Below the pieces are notes generated by a model. The model was given only the letters and a program-made list of their open reading frames with translations, was not told the origin of the DNA and ran no database searches. The translations under genes and the position numbers were made by a program. Positions 43,792 through 52,463 of a stretch of DNA of 64,000 bases are shown in pieces. The DNA is from Clostridium formicaceticum (GTDB lineage Bacteria > Bacillota > Clostridia > Peptostreptococcales > Natronincolaceae): contig NZ_CP017603.1 of the NCBI RefSeq assembly GCF_001854185.1, positions 3,100,001-3,164,000 of the forward strand. The letters are read 5' to 3'. The number at the start of each line of letters is the position of its first letter. Position 1 is the first letter of the stretch.

Positions 43792-45966
43792 ATGATGTTG
43801 GAAAATTTAATAACAATGATTGAAGAATATAACCCTCAATGTGATGTGGAGCTTATTATAAAAGCCTATAATTTTGCGGAAAGTTCACATGCAGGGCAAT
43901 TTAGAAGATCAGGGGAAAGATATTTCATTCATCCTGTTGAAGTAGCTAAGATATTAGTTGAATTACAAATGGACAGTACAACTATTGCGGCTGGTTTACT
44001 TCATGATGTTATTGAAGATACGAGCTATGGCTATGAAAAAATAAAAGATGAATTTGGTGAAGAGATAGCTGAATTGGTGGACGGGGTTACTAAATTGACC
44101 CGTCTCTCCTTTGAATCAAAGGAGGAAAGGCAAGCAGAAAACTTAAGAAAAATGTTTATAGCCATGGCAAAGGATATTCGGGTTATTCTCATTAAATTGG
44201 CAGACAGATTGCATAATATGAGGACACTTAAGTATCAGACGGATGAAAAGAAAAAAGAAAAAGCCCTTGAAACTTTAGAAATTTTCGCTCCTATTGCACA
44301 TCGGTTGGGGATTTCAAGGATCAAATGGGAATTAGAGGATTTATGTTTAAGGTATATTGATCCAGAGGGATATTATGATTTAGTTGAAAGGGTAGCAAAG
44401 AAGAGAAAAGATCGTGAAGATTTTATTAATCATGTGATAAAAGAACTGAAAACCAAGCTAAGAGAATTTGATATTGAAAATGAAATTTCCGGTAGACCAA
44501 AACACTTCTATAGCATTTATCGAAAAATGACCTATCAGGGTAAATCCTTTGATGAAATATTTGATTTTTTAGCAGTGAGAATTTTAGTAGATAATGTAAA
44601 GGATTGCTACGGGGTTTTAGGTGTTGTACATACCATGTGGAAGCCTATACCTGGCAGATTTAAGGATTATATTGCTATGCCTAAACCCAATATGTATCAA
44701 TCCCTGCATACCACTGTCATTGGTCCTAAAGGGGAACCCTTTGAGATACAGATTAGAACCTGGGAAATGCATCAAATTGCCGAATATGGTATTGCTGCCC
44801 ATTGGAAGTATAAGGAGAACAAGATTACAGATAAACAGGCAGATATAGATGATAAATTGGTTTGGCTAAGACAGATGTTAGAATGGGAAAAGGAAACAAA
44901 GGATCCGAAGGAATTTATGGAATCTTTAAAAATTGACCTTTTTACCAATGAGGTTTTTGTTTTTACGCCAAAGGGTAAGGTCATCAATTTACCAAACGGT
45001 TCAACGCCTATTGATTTTGCATATAAAATTCACTCTGATATAGGGAATAAATGTGTTGGTGCCAAAGTAGATGGAAGAATGGTACCTATTGACTATAAGT
45101 TGAAAAATGGAAATATCGTTGAAGTAGTAACATCCGGGCATAGTAATGGCCCTAGTAGAGATTGGTTAAAAATTGTAAAGAGTTCGCAAGCTAAGACAAA
45201 GATTAAACAGTGGTTTAAAAAAGAACGCAGAGAAGAAAATGTAAGCAGAGGAAAGGAAATCCTTGAAAAAGAAGTAAGACGTCAGGGACTAAATACTACA
45301 GAAGCTTTACAGGTAAAATTACTAAATAACATTGCTAAAAAATTAAGCCTAAGTAATGAAGAGGATCTATATGCCGCTATTGGTTATGGTGGTATCACTC
45401 TTACACAGGTTATACCTAAAATAAAAGATAACATAAAAAAAGAAAGTCCTTCTCCCCAAGAAGCACAAGAGATACCCACAAATCCTAGAAATGTGGATAA
45501 TAAGAATAAGTCTAAACGAAGTCAAGGGGTAAAGGTTAAAGGCATAGATAATATTATGGTGCGTTTTTCCCGTTGTTGTAATCCAGTTCCTGGTGACGAG
45601 ATTGTAGGTTATATTACTAGGGGAAGAGGAGTTTCTATTCATAGAAAAGATTGCCCTAATTTACTGGGAAATGACGAAATAACAGAACGCTTTATAGATG
45701 TGGAGTGGGATGTAGGTAAGCCTATTTCCTTCCAAGTAGAAATTCAAATTAAAGCAACAGATCGTAAAGGATTGCTTTCAGAACTTACTCATGTTTTATC
45801 AGAGGGTAAGGTAACGGTAAATGCTTTAAACGCCAGAACAAACAAAGAGAGGGTGGCAGTGCTTAATCTTGTGTTAGAAGTCACCAGCATTGAGGATCTA
45901 AATAAATTGATGGAAAAGTTGAAACGGGTTAAAGGGGTTTTAGATGTATTTAGAGTAATTACCTAA
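43792..45966 (+). CDS. relA: Bifunctional (p)ppGpp synthetase/hydrolase Rel
   Basis: A 724-residue stringent-response enzyme. The order is HD hydrolase domain (FIHPVEVAKIL, LLHDVIEDT, KLADRLHNMRT), synthetase domain (GRPKHFYSIYRKM, DFLAVRILVD, YQSLHTTVIGP), TGS (VFVFTPKGKVINLPNG), a conserved-Cys zinc-finger region (FSRCCNPVPGDEIVG, then RKDCPN) and ACT (about 645-720). The HD residues are intact, so both making and breaking of (p)ppGpp are expected. It starts at ATG 43792 or 43795. dtd follows closely. Confidence 0.97.
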   Translation: MMLENLITMIEEYNPQCDVELIIKAYNFAESSHAGQFRRSGERYFIHPVEVAKILVELQMDSTTIAAGLLHDVIEDTSYGYEKIKDEFGEEIAELVDGVTKLTRLSFESKEERQAENLRKMFIAMAKDIRVILIKLADRLHNMRTLKYQTDEKKKEKALETLEIFAPIAHRLGISRIKWELEDLCLRYIDPEGYYDLVERVAKKRKDREDFINHVIKELKTKLREFDIENEISGRPKHFYSIYRKMTYQGKSFDEIFDFLAVRILVDNVKDCYGVLGVVHTMWKPIPGRFKDYIAMPKPNMYQSLHTTVIGPKGEPFEIQIRTWEMHQIAEYGIAAHWKYKENKITDKQADIDDKLVWLRQMLEWEKETKDPKEFMESLKIDLFTNEVFVFTPKGKVINLPNGSTPIDFAYKIHSDIGNKCVGAKVDGRMVPIDYKLKNGNIVEVVTSGHSNGPSRDWLKIVKSSQAKTKIKQWFKKERREENVSRGKEILEKEVRRQGLNTTEALQVKLLNNIAKKLSLSNEEDLYAAIGYGGITLTQVIPKIKDNIKKESPSPQEAQEIPTNPRNVDNKNKSKRSQGVKVKGIDNIMVRFSRCCNPVPGDEIVGYITRGRGVSIHRKDCPNLLGNDEITERFIDVEWDVGKPISFQVEIQIKATDRKGLLSELTHVLSEGKVTVNALNARTNKERVAVLNLVLEVTSIEDLNKLMEKLKRVKGVLDVFRVIT

Positions 45967-45981
45967 GAGAAGGAGGACATT

Positions 45982-46431
45982 ATGCGTGCAGTTATACAAA
46001 GAATTTCTGAAGGTAAAGTAACAGTAGGAGGTCAGATAACCGGTGAAATTCAAAAAGGATTGTTAGTATATCTAGGGGTAGGTCACGAAGACACGATAGA
46101 TGATATAAAGTATATGGTAGAAAAAATAACCAATTTAAGAATTTTTGAAGATGAAAATGACAAAATGAATTTATCTCTAATAGATGTTGGAGGAAAGTTA
46201 TTAGTGGTTTCTCAGTTTACGCTTATGGGGGATTGCAGAAAAGGTAGAAGGCCTAGCTTTATTGAAGCAGGAAGACCAGAAGAAGCTGAAAAATTATATG
46301 AAATGTTTGTAGACTATTGCAGAAATCAGGGAATAGAAGTAGCTACAGGCGTGTTCCAAACCCATATGATGGTTCATGCTATCAATGATGGGCCTGTTAC
46401 CATGTTAATAGATAGCAAAAAAACTTTTTAA
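45982..46431 (+). CDS. dtd: D-aminoacyl-tRNA deacylase
   Basis: A 149-residue proofreading enzyme that removes D-amino acids from tRNAs. The active-site motifs [17 protein letters not shown] and NDGPVTML are present. AGAAGGAGGAC precedes the ATG. It lies between relA and an MBL hydrolase, the normal Firmicute order. Confidence 0.97.
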   Translation: MRAVIQRISEGKVTVGGQITGEIQKGLLVYLGVGHEDTIDDIKYMVEKITNLRIFEDENDKMNLSLIDVGGKLLVVSQFTLMGDCRKGRRPSFIEAGRPEEAEKLYEMFVDYCRNQGIEVATGVFQTHMMVHAINDGPVTMLIDSKKTF

Positions 46432-46448
46432 AGAAAGGGAGATTAACG

Positions 46449-47069
46449 ATGATTTTAGAAAGACTATCCGTTGGTGTTTATGGAGCAAACTGTTATATTA
46501 TAGGAGATGAAAAAACCGATGAGGCAGCAGTCGTTGATCCAGGCGGAGATGCTGACAAAATCCTCAAGGTGTTAGAAGATAAAGGGTTACATTTAAAATA
46601 TATCCTACTAACCCATGGTCATGGGGATCATATCGGTGGATTGAAAGAACTCAAGGAAAAAACGAATGCGCCTATTTACCTCCATGAAGAAGATCATGCT
46701 ATGCTACAGAACAGTAACAAAAACTTTTCCTCTAGAATGGGGGGACCAGTGATAGAAATGACAGCAGATCATTTTCTTGAAGAAGGAGACAGCCTAAAAG
46801 TAGGAGAATTGACATTAAACATTATTCATACCCCAGGACATACGCAAGGGTGTGTTTGTATACATATAGAAGATATCATTCTTACAGGAGACACATTGTT
46901 TGCAAATTCTATAGGTAGAACAGACCTGGATGGAGGAAATCATCAACAAATTATTAAGTCAATTAAAGATAAATTAATGACTTTAGATGAAAATACAACT
47001 GTTTTCCCAGGACATGGTCCTGCTACACAAATAGGCGTAGAAAAAACAACAAACCCTTATATCAAATAG
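46449..47069 (+). CDS. MBL-fold metallo-hydrolase
   Basis: A 206-residue glyoxalase II-like protein. The metal-binding motif THGHGDHIGG is intact, with further ligands in HTPGHTQGCVC, LTGDTLF and PGHGP. These are the two-metal beta-lactamase-fold residues. The group (YqgX/GloB-like) is often found before hemZ and may hydrolyse thioesters; the true substrate is unknown. Confidence 0.92.
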   Translation: MILERLSVGVYGANCYIIGDEKTDEAAVVDPGGDADKILKVLEDKGLHLKYILLTHGHGDHIGGLKELKEKTNAPIYLHEEDHAMLQNSNKNFSSRMGGPVIEMTADHFLEEGDSLKVGELTLNIIHTPGHTQGCVCIHIEDIILTGDTLFANSIGRTDLDGGNHQQIIKSIKDKLMTLDENTTVFPGHGPATQIGVEKTTNPYIK

Positions 47070-47144
47070 TGGACAAAGTATACTCCTAGAAACGAAAGGT
47101 TATACTAGCTTTAAAAAAGAAATTTTTAACAGGAGTTCATTGCA

Positions 47145-48617
47145 ATGGTGAAAGTCATATTAATAGGTCATAGCTATGACTATGAAGTTAAGGAACTATT
47201 AAAGTTGTTTTATGATGCAGAAGATATTGCTATTTTCCATAGTGAAGATACTTTTGACATTACAGCAGAAAAAGATTGCATAGTAAGCAAGATAATGGTG
47301 CAAGGTGATTTGCTTACAGCACATACTATGATAAATATAAACAATCATATTACTTCCTTTGAAAAAGCTATCTCACTAGAGAAAAGGGATGATATGAAAA
47401 AAATTGCAAAACAGCTGATAAAAGTCTCTGTTTTTCAGCTTCTGCAGAAAGAAAAGAAAAAAAACCTCCCATGGGGGTTTTTAACAGGAATACGCCCTAC
47501 AAAAATTGTTCATGAGTTTATGGAAAAGGGCATGAAAGATCAAGAAATCATTGATAAACTTATGAAAGACTACTTTATAGTGAAGGAAAAAGCATTACTA
47601 CTACTAGAGGTTGCCAAGATAGAACATGCATACATTTATCCAATTAATGAAAATAAAATAAGTGTTTATGTCAGCATTCCCTTTTGTCCTACAAGGTGTA
47701 TATACTGTTCTTTTCCTTCTAACCCCTTGGAACAATTTAGTAAATACGTGGATGACTATGTGGAGGCTTTATGTCAGGAAATCAAAGGCACTGCTGAAAT
47801 ATTAAATAAAAAGGGAAAAGAAGTTGAGACAATTTATATTGGTGGGGGTACGCCTACAACATTAAGCATAAAACAGTTTTCTAAGCTGTTTGATGAAATT
47901 GCCGCATCTTTTAATCTATCTAGCTTAAAGGAATTTACTGTGGAGGCAGGACGACCGGATACGATTGACAAGGAAAAGTTATTGTTTTTCAAAAAAAGTG
48001 GCGTGACGCGTATTAGTATCAATCCACAAACCATGAATGATTGTACATTAAAGGAAATTGGTAGAAGTCATTCTGTAAAAGAAACCATAGAGGCATATAG
48101 ATTAGCTCAAGAAGTAGGTTTTTATCATATAAATATGGATATGATTATTGGCTTACCTGGAGAAAATCTTCAAATGATCCAAAATACTTTGGAAGAAATT
48201 ACAAAGCTTTCTCCTAGTAATCTAACAGTACATACACTAGCAATAAAAAATGCTTCTAAGTTAAAAGAACAGCAGTATCATCAAGAACAAAAAAATCCTG
48301 AGATAATAGAAATGTTAGAGATGACGGAAAGGTATGCTAGACAAATGGGATTACGCCCCTATTATATGTATAGACAAAAACATATGGTAGGGAACTTAGA
48401 AAATATAGGTTATGGGAAAGCGGGATTTGAATGTATTTACAATATTCAAATCATGGAGGAAAAACAGACGATTATAGCTATGGGGGCAGGCGCTGTGTCT
48501 AAAATTGTATTTCCTAAAGAAAACCGCTTAGAAAGAGTACCGAATATTAAAAACCTAGAACAGTATATAGAGCGTGTAGAAGAGATGGTACAAAGAAAGA
48601 AAAAACAGTTGATTTAG
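47145..48617 (+). CDS. hemZ: Coproporphyrinogen dehydrogenase-like radical SAM protein HemZ
   Basis: A 490-residue radical SAM protein. CPTRCIYCSFPSN supplies the 4Fe-4S site near residues 180-190, after an N-terminal domain of about 165 residues. YIGGGTPTTLS and RISINPQTM follow, as in HemN/HemW relatives. HemZ is an oxygen-independent coproporphyrinogen III oxidase in Bacillus. No other haem genes are visible here. In related Firmicutes hisS lies between hemZ and aspS; here only 13 bases separate them. Confidence 0.93.
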   Translation: MVKVILIGHSYDYEVKELLKLFYDAEDIAIFHSEDTFDITAEKDCIVSKIMVQGDLLTAHTMININNHITSFEKAISLEKRDDMKKIAKQLIKVSVFQLLQKEKKKNLPWGFLTGIRPTKIVHEFMEKGMKDQEIIDKLMKDYFIVKEKALLLLEVAKIEHAYIYPINENKISVYVSIPFCPTRCIYCSFPSNPLEQFSKYVDDYVEALCQEIKGTAEILNKKGKEVETIYIGGGTPTTLSIKQFSKLFDEIAASFNLSSLKEFTVEAGRPDTIDKEKLLFFKKSGVTRISINPQTMNDCTLKEIGRSHSVKETIEAYRLAQEVGFYHINMDMIIGLPGENLQMIQNTLEEITKLSPSNLTVHTLAIKNASKLKEQQYHQEQKNPEIIEMLEMTERYARQMGLRPYYMYRQKHMVGNLENIGYGKAGFECIYNIQIMEEKQTIIAMGAGAVSKIVFPKENRLERVPNIKNLEQYIERVEEMVQRKKKQLI

Positions 48618-48630
48618 AGGAGATGGGAAA

Positions 48631-50403
48631 ATGATTTCAAAGATGCTGAAGAGAACCCATATGTGTGGTGCCTTGACAGGAGAAAATATAGAAGAAAATG
48701 TGATTTTAAGTGGATGGGTACAAAAAAGAAGGGACTTAGGAGGTCTTATCTTTGTTGATTTAAGAGATCGATCTGGCTTAGTACAAATTGTTTTTGATAA
48801 GGACATTTCACAGGAAGCTTTTACTAAAGCTGAAACATTAGGATCTGAATATGTTATCAATGTGCAAGGTAAGGTTTATAAGAGACAATCTATCAATCCT
48901 AACCTGCCCACTGGAGAGATTGAAATATTTGCAGAAGAGCTGCAGGTATTAAGTACTGCTGAAACACCACCTATTTACATTAAAGATGATGATGATGTTT
49001 CAGAAAGCTTAAGGTTAAAATATAGATATTTGGACTTAAGAAAATCCTCCATGCAAAAGAATTTAATTTTTAGATCAAAAGTAGCGAATGTTGTGAGAAA
49101 CTTCTTAGCTGAGGAGGGTTTTATAGAAATAGAAACCCCTATGTTGACAAAGCCCACGCCAGAAGGTGCTAGAGATTACCTGGTGCCCAGTAGAGTGAAT
49201 CCTGGAAAGTTTTTTGCACTACCACAATCTCCACAATTATTTAAACAATTGTTAATGGTATCTGGTATGGAGAAGTATTTTCAAATTGTAAAATGTTTTA
49301 GAGATGAAGATTTAAGGGCAGATCGTCAGCCGGAGTTTACACAAATCGACTGTGAAATGTCATTTGTAGATACAGAAGATATCATAGAGGTGAATGAACG
49401 GCTGTTAAAAAAGATTTTTAAAGAGGCTATGGATATTACCATAGAACTACCCATTCAAAGGATAAGCTATCAAGAAGCTATGGAAAGATATGGATCTGAC
49501 AAACCAGATGTACGATTTGGCTTTGAACTGGTGGATGTTTCTGAGGTAGTAAAAAATTGTGGTTTTAAAGTGTTTTCTGCCGCTATTGAAAATGGAGGCT
49601 CAGTAAGAGCAATTAATATTGACGGTCATGGAGAAAAGTTTAGCAGAAAAGACATTACTGCTTTGGAAGATATAGCAAAAACCTATGGTGCTAAAGGACT
49701 TGCATGGATTAAAATTACAGAGGAAGGCATCACATCTCCTATAGGAAAGTTTTTTACAGAAGAAGAAATGACGGAAATTCTCAATAAAACCAATGGCAAA
49801 GTTGGTGATTTATTACTATTTGTAGCAGATAAACATGAGATTGTTTATGATGCATTAGGACATTTACGGCTTGAAGTTGCAAAACGATTAAACTTATTAA
49901 ATAATGATGAATATAAACTTTTATGGGTAACGGAATTCCCGCTGCTAGAGTATGATGCAGAAGAAAATCGTTATGTAGCAAAACATCATCCTTTTACATC
50001 TCCAATGGAGGAGGACCTTGAATTATTAGATACAGCACCAGAAAAAGTAAGGGCAAAGGCCTATGATATCGTGTTAAATGGTCATGAAATTGGCGGAGGA
50101 AGTATTCGGATTTATTCCACTGAGTTACAACAGAAAATGTTTAAGGTTTTAGGATTTAGCCAAGAAGAGGCTTGGGAAAAATTTGGGTTTTTATTAGAAG
50201 CCTTCAAATATGGTACGCCACCCCATGGTGGTATTGCCTATGGACTAGATCGATTGGTAATGATTTTAGCAAAAGAAGAAAATATTCGCCAAGTCATTGC
50301 TTTCCCAAAGACCCAAAATGCTACTTGTACCCTTACAAATGCTCCTTCCTATGCGGATGGAAAACAGTTAAAGGAATTAAGCATAGAGGTTCAAACAAAG
50401 TAA
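48631..50403 (+). CDS. aspS: Aspartate-tRNA ligase
   Basis: A 590-residue class II synthetase of the bacterial type. The OB anticodon-binding fold (about 8-110, with VQKRRDLGGLIFVDLRDRSG), motif 1 (FIEIETPMLTKPTPEGARDY), motif 2 (FRDEDLRADRQPEFTQID), the GAD insertion (about 290-420) and motif 3 (GIAYGLDRLVM) are seen. The loss of hisS from its usual neighbour position is the only unusual feature. GGAGATGGGAAA precedes the ATG. Confidence 0.98.
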   Translation: MISKMLKRTHMCGALTGENIEENVILSGWVQKRRDLGGLIFVDLRDRSGLVQIVFDKDISQEAFTKAETLGSEYVINVQGKVYKRQSINPNLPTGEIEIFAEELQVLSTAETPPIYIKDDDDVSESLRLKYRYLDLRKSSMQKNLIFRSKVANVVRNFLAEEGFIEIETPMLTKPTPEGARDYLVPSRVNPGKFFALPQSPQLFKQLLMVSGMEKYFQIVKCFRDEDLRADRQPEFTQIDCEMSFVDTEDIIEVNERLLKKIFKEAMDITIELPIQRISYQEAMERYGSDKPDVRFGFELVDVSEVVKNCGFKVFSAAIENGGSVRAINIDGHGEKFSRKDITALEDIAKTYGAKGLAWIKITEEGITSPIGKFFTEEEMTEILNKTNGKVGDLLLFVADKHEIVYDALGHLRLEVAKRLNLLNNDEYKLLWVTEFPLLEYDAEENRYVAKHHPFTSPMEEDLELLDTAPEKVRAKAYDIVLNGHEIGGGSIRIYSTELQQKMFKVLGFSQEEAWEKFGFLLEAFKYGTPPHGGIAYGLDRLVMILAKEENIRQVIAFPKTQNATCTLTNAPSYADGKQLKELSIEVQTK

Positions 50404-50517
50404 GATATATAGATATATGTCTTAAAACTTGAACTTTAATAGCCAGGATATAGGATTTGATTCTTGGTTAGAAAAACGTAGCCCTTAATATATTAAAATT
50501 CTTAGATAGATTTTTAT

Positions 50518-50555
50518 AAAAGGAAAGGTCTCAGATCTTTCCTTTTGTGTTTTTT
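50518..50555 (+). terminator. Intrinsic terminator after aspS
   Basis: AAAAGGAAAG (50518-50527) pairs with CTTTCCTTTT (50537-50546), followed by GTGTTTTTT. It closes the apt-to-aspS gene run. Confidence 0.85.
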
Positions 50556-50723
50556 AATGCACCGTTTCCCACTATTTTCATTGGTAGTGATTCCCGATAA
50601 ACGTTGCAATTTCAAAGAATTTTCTGTAGAATATTTTTGATGGACTTTTATTCGCTATAGCCCATAGATCTGCATATTCATTGGAGATATCAAAGGGTAG
50701 GAGTCTGTGGACATAAAAACTAA

Positions 50724-50735
50724 GCGTATATACGC
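50724..50735. promoter_or_regulatory. Perfect 12-bp palindrome before the SLH gene
   Basis: GCGTATATACGC lies four bases before the CGGAGGG ribosome binding site of the SLH gene. The position suits an operator or an RNA hairpin that could affect translation. Confidence 0.35.
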
Positions 50736-50750
50736 AACGGAGGGATTTTG

Positions 50751-51674
50751 ATGAAAAGAAATATCGCAGCAAAGAAGCTTACAAGTTTCCTAGTGGTGGC
50801 AGTAATGATCCTTACATCAGTAGGAATGGCATTTGCTAATGAGGGCATCAACTTCAATGATATTCAAGGGCATTGGGCAGAAGAAAGAATTATTGAGTGG
50901 GCTGAGATGGATATTGTTAGAGGGTATGGGGATACCTTTAAGCCTGATAATAATATCACTAGAGCGGAATTTATGTCTTTAATGAATAAAACCTTCTATG
51001 AAGACATAACAGGTGAAGAAGTAGCAGAGGCAGACGTTTACTTAGCTGATGTAGATGCTGATAAATGGTATGCACCTATCGTGAAAAAAGCAGTGGCGGC
51101 GGGATATATTTCTGGGTATGGTGAGGGGATGATGAAGCCAGAAAACTTCATTACCCGTGAAGAAGTAGCTACTATTCTTAGCAAAATCTTTGAATTAGAA
51201 CAAAATCCTGAAGCTGTTGAAGTTTTTACAGATATTCATACTGTTTCTGATTGGGCTAAGGGGCATGTAGGAGCAATCGTGGAAGCCCGTTTTATGACGG
51301 GATATAAAGAAGGCGAAGAGAGAGCCTTCAAGGGTAACAACAACATCACAAGGGCAGAGGCTGTAGTTACATTAGATAATGTGTTTACAAGAATTTTTGA
51401 GGATATCTTTGAAGGAATTTCTGAAGAAGATTTTGAGAATATCTTTGATGGAATTTTCGATGGGGATTTTGAAAACACTTTAAAAGAAATTTTTGGTGAT
51501 GATGCTGAAGATATCTTAAATAGTATTCTTAATGGAGAATTTGATGAAATTTTAAATAAAATTTTTGATGGGAACTTTGAAGAAATTTTAAACGAAATTT
51601 CTCTAGAGGATTTTGAAGAAATCCTAGCAACAGTAGAGGAAATGCTTCCAGAAACAGATGTAAGTCTGGAATAA
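50751..51674 (+). CDS. SLH-domain cell-surface protein with a dodecapeptide-repeat tail
   Basis: ATG 50751 with CGGAGGG upstream gives 307 residues. The signal peptide is about 1-29 (cleavage near MAFA-N). Three S-layer homology domains follow (about 34-80, 97-146, 158-213), with the TRAEF/TREEV/TRAEA motif in each; they anchor proteins to pyruvylated wall polymers. The C-terminus (216-299) is seven copies of a 12-residue repeat (F-E-x-I-L-x-x-I-F-x-G-D type), strongly acidic. No enzyme domain is present. The repeat tail may bind metal ions or form an amphipathic helical rod. Confidence 0.9.
   Translation: MKRNIAAKKLTSFLVVAVMILTSVGMAFANEGINFNDIQGHWAEERIIEWAEMDIVRGYGDTFKPDNNITRAEFMSLMNKTFYEDITGEEVAEADVYLADVDADKWYAPIVKKAVAAGYISGYGEGMMKPENFITREEVATILSKIFELEQNPEAVEVFTDIHTVSDWAKGHVGAIVEARFMTGYKEGEERAFKGNNNITRAEAVVTLDNVFTRIFEDIFEGISEEDFENIFDGIFDGDFENTLKEIFGDDAEDILNSILNGEFDEILNKIFDGNFEEILNEISLEDFEEILATVEEMLPETDVSLE
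51396..51647 (+). repeat. Seven tandem 12-codon repeats in the SLH gene
   Basis: Residues 216-299 of the SLH protein split exactly into 12-residue units: FEDIFEGISEED, FENIFDGIFDGD, FENTLKEIFGDD, AEDILNSILNGE, FDEILNKIFDGN, FEEILNEISLED and a last FEEILATVEEML. Phe or Ala begins each unit and a mostly hydrophobic residue is kept at positions 4, 5 and 8. The third base positions differ, so the repeat is kept at protein level. Confidence 0.85.
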
Positions 51675-51761
51675 AGTCGAAAAGACTAGGATGAAGATAT
51701 TGCTTCAAAAAGCAAAATATCCCTGTTATATTTTAAATGATTAAAGAACATAATAAAATCA

Positions 51762-51833
51762 GTGGAGGATTGCAACCAAAGCTGAAGATTGGGGAATCTA
51801 GTGAGACGCTATTTCAGCAAATTCAAAGTCCAC
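51762..51833 (+). ncRNA. Small three-way-junction RNA candidate
   Basis: GTGGA (51762-51766) pairs with TCCAC (51829-51833). Inside, GCTGAA (51781-51786) pairs with TTCAGC (51813-51818), enclosing the hairpins GATT-GGGG-AATC (51787-51798) and TAGTG-AGA-CGCTA (51799-51811). It lies directly before the 6S promoter. No promoter or terminator of its own is clear. The rest of 51,675-51,848 holds a weak hairpin after the SLH gene (about 51,696-51,721) and nothing else. Confidence 0.35.
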
Positions 51834-51848
51834 AAAAACAATGATTCA

Positions 51849-51877
51849 TTGAATTATCTTTTAAAATATGCTATGAT
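51849..51877 (+). promoter_or_regulatory. Promoter of the 6S RNA gene
   Basis: TTGAAT (51849-51854), a 17-base spacer, and TATGAT (51872-51877). Transcription should begin near 51,884. Confidence 0.7.
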
Positions 51878-51883
51878 ATTACT

Positions 51884-52106
51884 AGACACCTGCTATGTGC
51901 GTGAATTCGACCATGTTTTGAGCCAACATATTTACATTGGGATTTCGAGTTTATTTATGGAATAAATGCCTTTTTATGAGGACTTAAGAAGTAAGTAACA
52001 GAAGGCCCACCTGCTAGCGCAGGTTTCAAAACACTCGAATCACGGCATGGTGGGTAAAATTACTGATAGACCAATAAAAAATTCCTATTCATAGGAATTT
52101 TTTTTA
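51884..52106 (+). ncRNA. ssrS: 6S RNA
   Basis: The closing stem pairs CGTGAATTCG near 51,900 with CGAATCACG near 52,035 (one bulged A). The internal TTGAGCCAACAT with TTGGGATTTCGAG and the long central bubble are typical of Firmicute 6S RNA. The 3' end has a strong terminator (52,078-52,088 pairs with 52,091-52,101, then a T run). 6S RNA mimics an open promoter, binds sigma-A RNA polymerase and dampens transcription in stationary phase. Length about 220 with terminator. The exact 5' end is estimated from the promoter. Confidence 0.82.
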
Positions 52107-52121
52107 TAGTACAGGGAAAGG

Positions 52122-52150
52122 TTGACAGAAAAATATTATTTATATATCAT
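52122..52150 (+). promoter_or_regulatory. Near-consensus promoter for the RNA candidate
   Basis: A perfect TTGACA (52122-52127), a 17-base spacer and TATCAT (52145-52150). It lies 16 bases after the 6S terminator and points to a start near 52,157. No gene starts within 300 bases. Confidence 0.75.
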
Positions 52151-52156
52151 AGACAT

Positions 52157-52304
52157 TAGCTTATAGTACGATAGATGCGCGCCTCTAAAGTTAAATTTTA
52201 ATATACACGGTCTGCGGTTTCGCCCAAAAACCGTGGGCTGCAAATGTAGCCTTTAGTATATTAAAATTTAAGGGCGCACAGCTATAAGTTTTTGAGCTGT
52301 GCAG
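52157..52304 (+). ncRNA. Unrecognised, highly structured RNA candidate
   Basis: A long hairpin spans 52,160-52,288: CTTATAG pairs with CTATAAG at the base (52160-52166 and 52282-52288), GCGC segments follow, then a perfect 16-bp helix (52191-52206 with 52256-52271, sequence TTAAATTTTAATATAC). The tip is GC-rich: CGGTTT/AAACCG (52215-52220 and 52228-52233) with loop GCCC able to pair with GGGC (52235-52238), an H-type pseudoknot, then a GCTGC-AAAT-GTAGC hairpin (52237-52250). At the 3' end GCACAGCT (52276-52283) can instead pair with AGCTGTGC (52295-52302), excluding the outer stem. No known family was recognised. The rest of the gap up to 52,463 shows nothing else. Confidence 0.6.
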
Positions 52305-52463
52305 TTATTTGATGTAGTGGTAAAAATCAAGTATGTACCAACATTTGAGTTACGAATTTTTTTGCTTTCTTTTGAAGCGGCTATAAAATTGCGCAAGTTG
52401 AGTAAATATATAAGTTAAAGTAAATAAACTATTTTTAAGCAAGGACTAGGAGGAAAAATAGAA

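Noticed and set aside
51781-51818. Hammerhead ribozyme, because of CTGAAGA
   Set aside because: The required GAAA segment after stem II and the NUH cleavage triplet in the right place are absent.
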